Assembly: GCA_018971415.1 (NCBI GenBank)
Contig: JAGXAW010000001.1
Span: 30,407 to 94,406, forward strand
From: Betaproteobacteria bacterium
GTDB lineage: Bacteria > Pseudomonadota > Gammaproteobacteria > Burkholderiales > Ferrovaceae
Reading direction: 5' to 3'
DNA length: 64,000 bases
Shown in pieces: positions 19,521-28,156 of this stretch. Made by a program: the position numbers and the translations under genes. Positions within the stretch are counted from its first letter, which is position 1. Every line of letters begins with the position of its first letter. The notes beneath the pieces are model-generated. The model made no database searches and had not been told where the DNA came from. It saw nothing but the letters and a program-made list of their open reading frames with translations.

Positions 19521-20696
19521 ATGAGTAATGCTTTTCGAATAATGGCCTTGGCTGCCACACTGATTTCTACTGTTAGTGCTTATGCAGATACTGTTGCACC
19601 AGCCCTCCCTACCACCACACCATCAAACACCAATTTAGTCGCTCCCTATGTCGCAGCGAAGGCTTATTATCTGGAAGAGATTGAATCACATCAGTTGCTG
19701 GCCACGCTCAACCCAGATGATCGGGTTGAACCTGCTTCACTGACAAAGCTGATGACCGCCTACTTGGTCTTTGAAGCCTTACGTAATCATAAAATTAATC
19801 TTAATCAAAGTGTTAACGTGTCAGAGCATGCATGGCGCGCACCAGGATCTAGAATGTTTATTGAACCCAATAAACCTGTTAGCGTTGATGAGCTTATTCA
19901 TGGCATGATTATTCAATCAGGTAACGACGCCACCATTGCTTTGGCAGAAACTGTAGCAGGCTCTGAGGATGCTTTTGTGTCGCGCATGAACGCTACAGCC
20001 TCAAGATTGGGTTTATCCAATACGCATTTTGTTAATGCAGCTGGTCTACCTGATCCTCAGCACTATTCAACTGCACGAGATTTAGCTAAATTGGCCAGCA
20101 GTTTAATGAATGATTTTCCCGAATACTCCTCAGTCTTTTCCATAAAAGAGTACCGCTACAACAATATTACCCAACCTAACCGTAACCGCTTATTGTGGAT
20201 TGATCCTAGTGTCGATGGTTTAAAAACAGGCCATACTGAGTCAGCAGGTTACTGCTTAATTAGTTCTGCCAAACGTGGACAACGGCGTATTTTGTCGGTT
20301 GTACTAGGAACCAATAGTGACAAGGCTCGCACCAGTGAAAGCCAAAAATTACTCAACTGGGGATTTCAAACCTTTGAGAGTACGCTCCTCTTTAAACAAG
20401 GCAGTCCCGTCAAAATACTTACCGCTTACAAAGGCAGTCTTCATGAGGTCCACGCGGGATTTAACCATGATGTATGGATTACCCATCCTGCGGGGGACAG
20501 CAGTCACTTTCATGAGATACTGACGACTTTTCAGCCGATAGTAGCGCCCGTGTTACAAGGCCAACCTGTTGGTAAGTTAGAGATTACCTATAACGGTAAA
20601 ACCATAGAGAGTGTTCCCTTGGTATCATTGGATGCTATACCCTTAGGTAACGCCTTCACGCGTGCCTGGGATTCAATAAGGTTAATGATTAAATGA
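19521..20696 (+). CDS. dacC: D-alanyl-D-alanine carboxypeptidase (PBP5/6 family)
   Basis: A 391-residue class C low-molecular-weight PBP with a cleavable signal peptide ending near AYA-D (about residue 22). Active-site motifs: SxxK in ASLTKLM, SGN in QSGNDATIALAE and KTG in GLKTGHTESAGYC. The C-terminal beta-rich domain and the final helix (AFTRAWDSIRLMIK), likely an amphipathic membrane anchor, match DacA/DacC. It trims the terminal D-Ala of pentapeptides. The exact paralogue name is not certain. Overlaps dat by 4 nt. Confidence 0.93.
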   Translation: MSNAFRIMALAATLISTVSAYADTVAPALPTTTPSNTNLVAPYVAAKAYYLEEIESHQLLATLNPDDRVEPASLTKLMTAYLVFEALRNHKINLNQSVNVSEHAWRAPGSRMFIEPNKPVSVDELIHGMIIQSGNDATIALAETVAGSEDAFVSRMNATASRLGLSNTHFVNAAGLPDPQHYSTARDLAKLASSLMNDFPEYSSVFSIKEYRYNNITQPNRNRLLWIDPSVDGLKTGHTESAGYCLISSAKRGQRRILSVVLGTNSDKARTSESQKLLNWGFQTFESTLLFKQGSPVKILTAYKGSLHEVHAGFNHDVWITHPAGDSSHFHEILTTFQPIVAPVLQGQPVGKLEITYNGKTIESVPLVSLDAIPLGNAFTRAWDSIRLMIK

Positions 20697-21526
20697 GTAA
20701 TGTATATTTAAACGGTGAGTGGCTACCCATAGAAAAAGCCCAGGTTTCTGTATTAGATCGTGGCTTTATTTTTGGTGATGGGGTTTATGAAGTTATTCCG
20801 GTTTACAACAGAAAAGCTTTTGCCTTAACCGCGCACTTAAAAAGATTAGAACGAAGCTTGGCGGGTATTCGTTTGTCTCCCCCGCTTCAGGATAATCAAT
20901 GGCAACTCATTATTGAGCAACTGGTTAAAGAGGCCGATACCGATAATTCCTCAATCTATTTGCAAATCACCCGCGGAGTAGCGCCACGCGATCATGCTTT
21001 TCCGCTCAATACGCCTGCCACTGTTTTTGCTATGGCAAAACCCATGGCACCGGTTCCTGAGGCTTGGCTGCAACAGGGGATTAAAGTTGTTACCCATGAG
21101 GATGACCGCTGGCTTCATTGTGACTTAAAAACTACGGCGCTTCTTGCCAATGTATTGTTACGCCAATATGCTGTCGATAAACAAGCTGTTGAGTGTCTAC
21201 TCATCAGAGAAGGTTGCGTGACAGAGGGAGCGGCCAGCAATATTATTGTTGTCCATCAAGGTGAGGTTCTTTTTCCACCTCGTAATAATTTGATTCTGCC
21301 TGGTATTACCTATGATTTAATTATTGATTTGGTAACACAAGCAGGTATTCCTTTTAGAGAAACAACGGTAACGCGCGAGCAATTAGCTAACGCCAGTGAA
21401 GTGATGATGACCTCGAGTACTCGCGAAATCGTGCCTATTACTGATATCGATGGAAAAAAAGTTGGTACGGGACTGCCGGGGCCGATGTTTAAGCAGTTAC
21501 TCTCTTTATATCAGAGTCTAAAATAA
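20693..21526 (+). CDS. dat: D-amino-acid transaminase (class IV PLP enzyme)
   Basis: A 277-residue fold-type IV aminotransferase: start VYLNGEWLPIEKAQVSVLDRGFIFGDGVYE, PLP lysine in HCDLKTTALLANVL, and GAASNIIVV plus MMTSSTREIVPI near the C-terminus. D-amino-acid transaminase makes D-Glu or D-Ala from keto acids; related branched-chain enzymes share the fold, but the short length and position after a DD-carboxypeptidase favour Dat. Coupled to dacC by a 4-nt overlap. Confidence 0.85.
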   Translation: MSNVYLNGEWLPIEKAQVSVLDRGFIFGDGVYEVIPVYNRKAFALTAHLKRLERSLAGIRLSPPLQDNQWQLIIEQLVKEADTDNSSIYLQITRGVAPRDHAFPLNTPATVFAMAKPMAPVPEAWLQQGIKVVTHEDDRWLHCDLKTTALLANVLLRQYAVDKQAVECLLIREGCVTEGAASNIIVVHQGEVLFPPRNNLILPGITYDLIIDLVTQAGIPFRETTVTREQLANASEVMMTSSTREIVPITDIDGKKVGTGLPGPMFKQLLSLYQSLK

Positions 21527-21527
21527 G

Positions 21528-21815
21528 ATGAGTGAAGAATTTATTAATGATGAGGAAGCAGAGGATATATTTGATTTTCCTTGCGACTTTCCAATTAAAG
21601 CCATGGGTAAAACCATTGATGGTTTTGCCCAAACGATTCTTGAGATCGTTCTTAAACACGCTCCTGATTTTAACGCCGGAACTATGGAAATGCGTACCAG
21701 TCGAGCGGGGAATTATCTTAGTGTCACCTGTACTATTCGAGCGGTGTCCCGTGAGCAACTTGATAATCTCTACCGCGAACTCTCAGCCCATCCTTTGGTG
21801 GTGATGGTTCTATAG
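21528..21815 (+). CDS. ybeD: YbeD/UPF0250 family protein
   Basis: A 95-residue protein with the UPF0250 pattern: FPCDFPIKAMGK, then FAQTILEIVLKHAPDF and SRAGNYLSVTCTIRAVSREQLDNLYRELSAHPLVVMVL. It is the ACT-like small protein that lies between dacA and lipB in many proteobacteria, as here. The molecular role is not established; the neighbourhood suggests a link to lipoate metabolism. Confidence 0.9.
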   Translation: MSEEFINDEEAEDIFDFPCDFPIKAMGKTIDGFAQTILEIVLKHAPDFNAGTMEMRTSRAGNYLSVTCTIRAVSREQLDNLYRELSAHPLVVMVL

Positions 21816-21826
21816 TTACCCAAAAC

Positions 21827-22465
21827 GTGACAGCCTCCTCCTTACTCATTCGACGCTTCCCTGGTTTAACCGACTACCATGAGGCGCTTAATGCAATGAA
21901 AGCCTTTAACCACAAGCGTCAAAGTGACACTGTGGACGAGCTTTGGATTTTGGAGCATCCCGCGGTGTACACCTTAGGTCAAGCAGGCTTAATGAGTCAT
22001 CTACTAAGTAACCCTCTTAATATCCCCGTGGTTCGCTCTGACCGGGGGGGGCAAATCACCTTTCACGGTCCGGGGCAGATTATCTTTTATTTGCTACTTG
22101 ATTTAAAAAGACACCATTTAACTGTCAGGCAACTCGTTACCGCCATTGAACAAGCAGTCATCAACATGCTGGGTTTTTTTAACATCTCGTCTCATCGCGT
22201 TGAAGGGGCCCCAGGTATTTATGTGGAAAATGCTAAGATAGCGGCACTGGGATTAAGAATCCAAAATGGTTACTGTCGTCATGGTTTTTCGATTAATGTT
22301 GATATGGATACCACTGCGTTTACCTTCATTAATCCCTGCGGTTATGAACGTTTAAGAACCACACAAGTCAAAGAATGGAATCAAGACGTCACTAAAGAAA
22401 TGATCATCGAACGAACTCTTGTTGAGCTTTCAAACCTGTTACAGGTGGAGGTAAAAATAGCATGA
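21827..22465 (+). CDS. lipB: octanoyl-[ACP]:protein N-octanoyltransferase
   Basis: A 212-residue LipB. The conserved [23 protein letters not shown] block, the lysine in [12 protein letters not shown] and the catalytic cysteine in INPCGYE are present. It moves octanoyl groups from ACP to lipoyl domains. The start is GTG 21827, giving an N-terminus of normal length ([16 protein letters not shown]); no strong Shine-Dalgarno is seen. Its stop overlaps the lipA ATG by 4 nt. Confidence 0.94.
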   Translation: MTASSLLIRRFPGLTDYHEALNAMKAFNHKRQSDTVDELWILEHPAVYTLGQAGLMSHLLSNPLNIPVVRSDRGGQITFHGPGQIIFYLLLDLKRHHLTVRQLVTAIEQAVINMLGFFNISSHRVEGAPGIYVENAKIAALGLRIQNGYCRHGFSINVDMDTTAFTFINPCGYERLRTTQVKEWNQDVTKEMIIERTLVELSNLLQVEVKIA

Positions 22466-23388
22466 ATGTAAAAGAAAAAGGGGCACAAAAAACCGCTCGC
22501 ATTCCTATTAAGATTGTTCCTCAGGAACCCTTAAAAAAACCTCAATGGATTCGTGTTAAAACAGCTACCAGTCCACGTTTTGGGGAAATTAAAGCACTCC
22601 TTCGTGAGCAAAAACTGCATACCGTTTGTGAAGAGGCAAGCTGCCCTAATATCGGTGAGTGTTTCAGTAAAGGAACCGCCACCTTTATGATTATGGGCGA
22701 TCGCTGTACACGACGTTGTCCATTTTGTGACGTGGGGCATGGTAGACCTGAACCCCTTGATGAGACCGAACCACTTCATCTTGCTCAAAGCATTGCTAAT
22801 TTAAAGCTGAATTACGTGGTGATTACCAGTGTAGATCGTGATGATTTACGTGATGGGGGAGCATCACATTTTGTGCGCTGTATTGAAGCGGTCAGAGAGT
22901 ATTCTCCTCAAACACAAATTGAAATTCTCATCCCCGATTTTAGAGGTCGATTAGACGTGGCCTTGGATATTCTAGGACAGGCCTTACCTGATGTGATGAA
23001 TCACAATCTTGAAACGGTTCCTCGGCTCTACCGTGAAGCTCGTCCTGGTGCTGACTATCAACATTCACTCAACTTAATCAAAGCCTTTAAATCTCGCCAT
23101 CCTAATATCGTGACCAAATCAGGATTGATGGTGGGACTCGGAGAAAGTAACGAAGAAATTATTGAGGTAATGAGAGATTTAAGGGAACACTCAACGGACA
23201 TGCTGACCATTGGACAATACTTGCAACCCACATTGCATCACCTACCAGTTAAACGCTATGTTACTCCTGAGGAGTTCGATCGTTTTAGCGAAGAGGCTTA
23301 TGCCATGGGCTTTCAACATGCTGCCTGCGGTGCCATGGTGAGATCTAGCTATCATGCTGACCAACAGGCACACGCTGCGGGGCTTTAG
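22462..23388 (+). CDS. lipA: lipoyl synthase
   Basis: A 308-residue radical SAM enzyme with both iron-sulfur cluster motifs: the auxiliary CxxxxCxxxxxC in [12 protein letters not shown] and the SAM cluster CTRRCPFC, then GLMVGLGE and TIGQYLQPT. It inserts two sulfurs into protein-bound octanoyl groups. Coupled to lipB by an ATGA overlap. It ends the rightward block and faces the ketosynthase gene 24 nt away. Confidence 0.96.
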   Translation: MNVKEKGAQKTARIPIKIVPQEPLKKPQWIRVKTATSPRFGEIKALLREQKLHTVCEEASCPNIGECFSKGTATFMIMGDRCTRRCPFCDVGHGRPEPLDETEPLHLAQSIANLKLNYVVITSVDRDDLRDGGASHFVRCIEAVREYSPQTQIEILIPDFRGRLDVALDILGQALPDVMNHNLETVPRLYREARPGADYQHSLNLIKAFKSRHPNIVTKSGLMVGLGESNEEIIEVMRDLREHSTDMLTIGQYLQPTLHHLPVKRYVTPEEFDRFSEEAYAMGFQHAACGAMVRSSYHADQQAHAAGL

Positions 23389-23412
23389 TCCTTAAACAGT
23401 GAAGCAAAGAAA

Positions 23413-24648
23413 TTATTTGCTGTAACGTTTAGCCACAAGAACAGCGTTGTTTCCACCAAAGCCAAAGGAGTTACTCATCACAACGTCCAGTTTTGCGAGT
23501 GTCCTGGCACCTTCGGAAACATAATCAAGGTCACATTCTGGGTCTGGATTAAACAAATGAGCCGTACCTGGGATGGTCTTATTCATTAGACTACCAATAG
23601 CGATAGCCATCTCAACCGCCCCAGTAGCACCCATTAAATGGCCGTGTAACGCTTTAGTGGCGCTGACAGGTACTTGTTTAGCGTAATCATTAAACACTTC
23701 ATGGATTGCTCTGGTTTCACTCAAGTCACCCACCTGCGTTCCTGTACCATGCGCATTGATATAATCCACATCTTGATAAGTCATTTGTGCTTGCTCTAAG
23801 GCAAGACGCATGGCACGTGCTTGACCACCTGCATCAGGTTGCGTGATGTGTGAGGCATCTGTGGTGTTACCATAACCTACTATTTCACACAGAATGGTAG
23901 CCCCTCTTTGCTTTGCATGCTCTTCACTTTCAAGAATTAACGACGCCGCCCCTTCACCCAAGATAAAACCAGAACGGTCTTTAGCAAAAGGTCTACAGGA
24001 GGTTTCTGGGCGAGTGGCATCAGGACGCGCTAAGGTCTGTAGCGACTCCCACGCCTTCATAACACCTAAGGTTAATAAAGCTTCACTGCCACCTGCGATG
24101 GCATAGTTGATCTTACCTGAGCGAATCGCTTCAAAGGCTTCACCAATGGCAACCGCTGAGGATGAGCAAGCCGATGAATAAGTGGTACTGGGACCTTTTA
24201 TTTTATGTTCAATCCCTATTTGACCCGTTGTAGAGTTGGTCATGAACATAACAATGGTAGTAGGTCTTGGACGGCTTTCAGGATGACTAAAGGAGTCCAT
24301 ATAAGCCTGCTCGAGAGTATGGGCACCACCCATGCCTGTTCCCCAAAATACGCCTCCATGGAGTCCCTCATCAGCCAAAGTATTAAGACCTGATTGCTGG
24401 ATGGCTTCTTTAACTGCTATTAAACCCAATTGCGCCACACGGTCCAGCATCAAGCGTCTGAGCTTAGTAAAATGGTCTTCAACAGGAAACAATATGGGAG
24501 CAGCGAGAGGGGAATGTAATTGGTGTATCCAGGAAGTATCTAGCGCCCTTACGCCAGAATGAGCATTAAATACAGCCGTCATTAAAGAAGAAAAGTCAGG
24601 ACCCAGTGGAGTGATAGCTCCTATCCCAGTCACCACGACTTTATTCAT
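23413..24648 (-). CDS. beta-ketoacyl-ACP synthase, FabF-like, in a cassette with ACP and hydrolase
   Basis: A 411-residue thiolase-fold condensing enzyme. Catalytic residues are visible: Cys161 in YSSACSSSAVAIG, His300 in NAHGTGTQVGD, Lys332 and His337 in TKALHGHLMGATGAVE, and the C-terminal SNSFGFGGNNA. The active-site loop (ACSSSA) differs from housekeeping FabF (ACTSG), and the usual fatty-acid cluster partners fabD, fabG and plsX are absent. With an ACP 6 nt upstream and an esterase-like gene before that, it looks like a dedicated acyl-chain pathway rather than primary lipid synthesis; the product is unknown. Confidence 0.88.
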   Translation of the reverse strand: MNKVVVTGIGAITPLGPDFSSLMTAVFNAHSGVRALDTSWIHQLHSPLAAPILFPVEDHFTKLRRLMLDRVAQLGLIAVKEAIQQSGLNTLADEGLHGGVFWGTGMGGAHTLEQAYMDSFSHPESRPRPTTIVMFMTNSTTGQIGIEHKIKGPSTTYSSACSSSAVAIGEAFEAIRSGKINYAIAGGSEALLTLGVMKAWESLQTLARPDATRPETSCRPFAKDRSGFILGEGAASLILESEEHAKQRGATILCEIVGYGNTTDASHITQPDAGGQARAMRLALEQAQMTYQDVDYINAHGTGTQVGDLSETRAIHEVFNDYAKQVPVSATKALHGHLMGATGAVEMAIAIGSLMNKTIPGTAHLFNPDPECDLDYVSEGARTLAKLDVVMSNSFGFGGNNAVLVAKRYSK

Positions 24649-24654
24649 AGGTTT

Positions 24655-24909
24655 TTACTTATCTGTCAGAGTAATGCCTTGTTTTTCCATTGCAGCGTCC
24701 ACTTCTCTCGCAATGTCTCCAACTGTTTTAATTGGAACAGGCTCACCACTCATCTTGAGCTTAAATCGATCTTCCAGCATAAACATGAATTCAACTGTTG
24801 CCAATGAATCAACGCCTAACTCGTCAAGTTGAGACTCAGGTTTTACTTGATCTTCAGTTAGACCAAATTCTTCTACAAGCATTTTTTGTATAACAGGTAA
24901 TGAATTCAT
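24655..24909 (-). CDS. acyl carrier protein
   Basis: An 84-residue acidic carrier protein. The phosphopantetheine attachment serine is Ser35 in LGVDSLATVEFM. The central helix-II sequence VEFMFMLEDRFKLKM resembles carriers of specialised clusters more than housekeeping AcpP. It lies 12 nt after the hydrolase gene and 6 nt before the ketosynthase, so it probably supplies or receives the acyl chain handled by these two enzymes. Confidence 0.9.
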   Translation of the reverse strand: MNSLPVIQKMLVEEFGLTEDQVKPESQLDELGVDSLATVEFMFMLEDRFKLKMSGEPVPIKTVGDIAREVDAAMEKQGITLTDK

Positions 24910-24921
24910 GAATACTCTTCA

Positions 24922-25755
24922 CTAGCTAACAAGTGATAAATTGGTTTTTTGTGGGGCAATGTCAACTTCCGGCTGCCTTTGAAGAAAACTCAATGTCTCT
25001 TGAGCTACTCGCTCCTTCTCAAAATCCATAGTAATTATATGATAACAGTTATTTAACAACACTTTCTTAATCACTGTGGAAGAAATACTTTTTTCGATCA
25101 AATCCGCATTTTTAGGGCTTGCAAGATCATCTTCAACAGCATGTATTATAAGTGTTGGTGCTGAAATTTTGTGTAATTTTCTGCGAACACTGCGCATTAA
25201 TCTCTCGGACTCTAATACACCCGTTAGGGGGGACGAGGAAGAACCGATGGCAGAGGAGCCTTTCTTTTCCATTTGATGAGCAACCCACTGTCGAATACGC
25301 TCATCTTTAAGTCCATAAGGCGGCCTTTCGGTTAAAGACCAAAAGTAACGAATTGGCGTGTAGTAACCTAAAAACTTAAGCCAGCGCATCCATGTGACAT
25401 TCCAACCATCATATCGCAAGGGTGCTGAATACAAGATTAATGAGTGAATATCAGGGCTTCTTTTGGCAGCAAGTTCAAGGGATAAATCAGCACCGATACA
25501 AAGACCTGCCACACTGACCTCATCATATTCACGCTTTAATGCATCAAAACGTGCCTCAATTTGCTCGAGCCAATGGGGCCATTTGGTGGTGACATTGGCC
25601 TCAGGGTTATCAAACACAGAATAACCTTGAATATTGGGAATACAAACGCTAAACCCACCTTGTACATTGAGTTTACGACCAATATATTGTAATTGTTGAG
25701 GGGTACCATATAAACCATGCAACAGTAACACTGCCGATGATTTTTTTCCCTTCAT
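24922..25755 (-). CDS. alpha/beta hydrolase, Est30/carboxylesterase-like, with Cys at the nucleophile position
   Basis: A 277-residue alpha/beta hydrolase related to Est30-type carboxylesterases: VLLLHGLYGTPQQL (oxyanion region), nucleophile elbow AGLCIGAD with Cys86 where serine is usual, acidic residue in HAVEDDLASP (Asp209/210) and His239 in CYHIITMDFEKE. The codon for residue 86 is TGT. Cysteine nucleophiles occur in dienelactone hydrolases and in some thioesterase-like enzymes. First gene of the hydrolase-ACP-ketosynthase operon; a role as acyl-ACP thioesterase or acyltransferase is an inference from context. Confidence 0.8.
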   Translation of the reverse strand: MKGKKSSAVLLLHGLYGTPQQLQYIGRKLNVQGGFSVCIPNIQGYSVFDNPEANVTTKWPHWLEQIEARFDALKREYDEVSVAGLCIGADLSLELAAKRSPDIHSLILYSAPLRYDGWNVTWMRWLKFLGYYTPIRYFWSLTERPPYGLKDERIRQWVAHQMEKKGSSAIGSSSSPLTGVLESERLMRSVRRKLHKISAPTLIIHAVEDDLASPKNADLIEKSISSTVIKKVLLNNCYHIITMDFEKERVAQETLSFLQRQPEVDIAPQKTNLSLVS

Positions 25756-25803
25756 GTAAATCGAATTAATAGCTTACTCCTACAACCGCTTGTTATTTGT
25801 GTT

Positions 25804-25830
25804 TTGTAACAATTTTGTAAAGAATTGTTA
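25804..25830. promoter_or_regulatory. AT-rich repeat region before the ketosynthase operon (Pho-box-like and inverted repeat)
   Basis: On the plus strand TTGTAAC-AATT-TTGTAAA (25804-25821) repeats the 7-4-7 layout of the phoB Pho box and shares a 13-nt identical core with it. The same stretch also forms an 8-bp inverted repeat TAACAATT/AATTGTTA (25807-25814 and 25823-25830). It lies between the ychF stop and the leftward hydrolase gene. The Pho-like orientation is opposite to that operon, so the function is open: weak ychF terminator, operator, or chance in AT-rich DNA. Confidence 0.25.
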
Positions 25831-25838
25831 ATTCCTAA

Positions 25839-26930
25839 TTATACATTAAACCTAAAATGCATAACATCACCATCACGCACCCGGTACTCTTTCCCCTCTA
25901 AACGCATTTTACCCGCCTCTTTGGCTCCTGACTCTCCTTGGCATGCCATGTAGTCTTCAAAACCAATCACTTCGGCTCGTATAAACCCTCTTTCAAAGTC
26001 ATTATGAATCACTCCCGCTGCCTGAGGCGCAGTCGCTCCCGCTCGAATTGTCCATGCACGTACTTCTTTGACACCTGCCGTGAAGTAAGTTTCGAGGCCC
26101 AGTAATTTATATACAGCCCTGATTAACCGATCTAATCCAGGCTCCTCTAGCCCCATATCAGAGAGAAAAAGTAATTTATCTTCATCACTTAGATCTGATA
26201 ATTGCGCTTCAATAGCAGCGCATATAGGCACCACCGGCGCACCCTCTTGTTTGGCATAGGCCATGACTTTATCGAGTAAAGGATTGTTGTTAAAGCCTCC
26301 TTCAGCAACGTTGGCCACATATAAGGTGGGTTTGGCCGTGATAAGGCACAGGGGTTTAATTAATGCCTTTTCTTCCTCATCAAAACCCATGGCTCTGACG
26401 GGAATCCCTTGATTGAGTTTACCTTGAATCACATCCAAAATAGCCAACAATCGAACGGCCTCTTTATCCCCCGCCCGAGCTGTTTTTTGTGCTCTCTGAA
26501 CGGCTTTTTCTATTGTGGATAAATCAGCCAGGGCCAACTCTGTATTAATAATTTCGATATCATCCACAGGGTCAACGCGGCCTGCCACATGAATGACATT
26601 AGAATCCTCAAAACAACGAACCACATGAGCGATGGCGTCAGTTTCTCTGATATTGGCCAAAAACTGGTTACCGAGTCCCTCCCCTTTTGAAGCCCCCGCA
26701 ACCAATCCTGCAATATCAACAAATTCGGTGACAGCTGGAAGCACTCTTTCCGGGGAAACGATTTGAGCCAACTGCTTTAAGCGAGGATCGGGAACCTCAA
26801 CCACACCCACGTTGGGTTCAATGGTACAAAAAGGATAATTCTCTGCCGCAATTTGCGCCTTGGTCAATGCATTAAAGAGCGTTGATTTACCTACATTAGG
26901 AAGCCCTACAATACCGCACTGTAAACTCAT
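25839..26930 (-). CDS. ychF: redox-regulated ATPase YchF (OLA1 family)
   Basis: A 363-residue P-loop protein of the Obg-related family: G1 [16 protein letters not shown]3 [17 protein letters not shown], an NVAE motif in place of the usual NKxD (shift to ATP specificity), and the C-terminal TGS domain with [31 protein letters not shown]. It binds ribosomes and is linked to stress responses. Its place after pth is the standard betaproteobacterial order. Confidence 0.96.
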   Translation of the reverse strand: MSLQCGIVGLPNVGKSTLFNALTKAQIAAENYPFCTIEPNVGVVEVPDPRLKQLAQIVSPERVLPAVTEFVDIAGLVAGASKGEGLGNQFLANIRETDAIAHVVRCFEDSNVIHVAGRVDPVDDIEIINTELALADLSTIEKAVQRAQKTARAGDKEAVRLLAILDVIQGKLNQGIPVRAMGFDEEEKALIKPLCLITAKPTLYVANVAEGGFNNNPLLDKVMAYAKQEGAPVVPICAAIEAQLSDLSDEDKLLFLSDMGLEEPGLDRLIRAVYKLLGLETYFTAGVKEVRAWTIRAGATAPQAAGVIHNDFERGFIRAEVIGFEDYMACQGESGAKEAGKMRLEGKEYRVRDGDVMHFRFNV

Positions 26931-26949
26931 AACTTAATCCACCATTCAC

Positions 26950-27504
26950 TTAACGATAAACTTGAGTGATTTTAGATCCCTCAAGACTTAAATCAAACAT
27001 TAATCCTTTATTTGAAAACACAAAGCCAATAACTGGCTGGTTAAGCGTTTGTGTATCAATCCTACCCCCAGCACCTAAAGTGGCTAAAGCCACCGTGCCA
27101 TCCACACCTATTTGCCAACCTGGGCTCCGACGAAAGCCATTCAAGGCGGGTTGTTTCATGAACAAAATAACGGCACTGTGTGACTCAACACCCAGCTGAA
27201 AGCCAAAAGAGGCTGAAGCAATATTGTAATAACTAACAGTTTGACCATTGACGATTAAGGCCCCCTCTCCGTATGATCCACCCAAGCCCACCCCCGCCTT
27301 GATGATCTGCGGAAAAACCAGATAGCCAGCGGCCTGATTCATCAACTCCGCTCCAGCACTGGAGTAATGATGAAACTGTTGTAGTGTCTCTCTGACCTCT
27401 GCGTCAATTTCTTGTTTAGAGGCGGCTAATACTGAGCAAGATAAGAAGAAACCAATAATTCCTACCACCCATGAAATAACGTTACGCTGATAGCGACAGA
27501 TCAA
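26950..27504 (-). CDS. SYLF/Ysc84-domain protein, exported
   Basis: A 184-residue protein with a signal peptide (hydrophobic stretch about residues 11-27, cleavage near LAA-SK) and a SYLF domain: AAGYLVFPQIIKAGVGLGGSYGEGAL, ASFGFQLGVESHSAVILF and GVDGTVALATLGAGG. In eukaryotes the domain binds phosphoinositides; bacterial members are exported proteins of unknown function. It sits between pth and ychF, with 4 and 19 nt gaps, so it is cotranscribed. Confidence 0.88.
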   Translation of the reverse strand: MICRYQRNVISWVVGIIGFFLSCSVLAASKQEIDAEVRETLQQFHHYSSAGAELMNQAAGYLVFPQIIKAGVGLGGSYGEGALIVNGQTVSYYNIASASFGFQLGVESHSAVILFMKQPALNGFRRSPGWQIGVDGTVALATLGAGGRIDTQTLNQPVIGFVFSNKGLMFDLSLEGSKITQVYR

Positions 27505-27508
27505 TGGC

Positions 27509-28096
27509 TCACCTCTTCTCTTTTGAATGAAGTTGCTTCATGGCCTTTTCTTTAGAGCCAATCAAAAACTCAGGCATGATACTTTGCGCCGTATCCATCG
27601 CCTCATCAATCGCTACCCGTTCAGCTTGAGTGGGTCGGTTTAAAACATAATCAGCGACCCGATGACGCTCCCCTGGATGCCCTATCCCTAAGCGTAAACG
27701 CCAATACTCAGGAGTTGATATGGCACGGGTGATGTCTTTTAGACCATTATGGCCGGCACTGCCACCACCAAACTTTAACTTGACTTCGCCTGCGGATAAA
27801 TCAAGCTCATCATGTACAACTAGAATATCTGAGGGTAGTAAACGATAAAACTGACTGAATAAAGAAACTGCTCTGCCACTCTCATTCATGTAGGTCAGGG
27901 GCTTTAGTAACCAAATGTCCTGTTGCTCTATACGAATAGAGGAAAGTTGTGACTGGTAACGTGACTCTAAACGCCACGCACCATGAAAGGCTTCACTTAA
28001 ACGATCGACGAACCAAAATCCCGCATTGTGGCGCGTAGGCTCATACTCTTTACCAGGATTTCCTAGTCCCACAATTAAACGCACAGTCGACTCCAT
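27509..28096 (-). CDS. pth: peptidyl-tRNA hydrolase
   Basis: A Pth of 191-195 residues with the catalytic histidine in TRHNAGFWFVD, plus YMNESGRAVS and the HDELDLSAGEVKLKFGGGSAGHNGLKDI block. It recycles peptidyl-tRNAs that drop off ribosomes. ATG 28096 gives an N-terminus MESTVRLIVGLGNPG; a GTG at 28084 with GGAG six bases upstream would give the more typical MRLIVGLGNPG, and I consider it at least as likely. A strong hairpin lies just upstream. Confidence 0.95.
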   Translation of the reverse strand: MESTVRLIVGLGNPGKEYEPTRHNAGFWFVDRLSEAFHGAWRLESRYQSQLSSIRIEQQDIWLLKPLTYMNESGRAVSLFSQFYRLLPSDILVVHDELDLSAGEVKLKFGGGSAGHNGLKDITRAISTPEYWRLRLGIGHPGERHRVADYVLNRPTQAERVAIDEAMDTAQSIMPEFLIGSKEKAMKQLHSKEKR

Positions 28097-28107
28097 GAGT
28101 TACGACC

Positions 28108-28150
28108 CACTATTAGCAAAGAAGAGAGTTTCTTTGCTAATAGTGTTTTT
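28108..28150 (+). terminator. perfect 16-bp hairpin with T5 tail on the plus strand, between rplY and pth
   Basis: Arms 28108-28123 and 28130-28145 are perfect 16-bp complements (CACTATTAGCAAAGAA and its reverse complement) around a 6-nt loop GAGAGT, followed on the plus strand by TTTTT (28146-28150). As a terminator it acts on rightward transcription, although all genes here run leftward. In the leftward rplY-pth mRNA it forms the same stem without a U-run and ends 11 nt before the ATG at 28096, so it may instead act as a processing or translation-control structure. Confidence 0.6.
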
Positions 28151-28156
28151 ACATCG

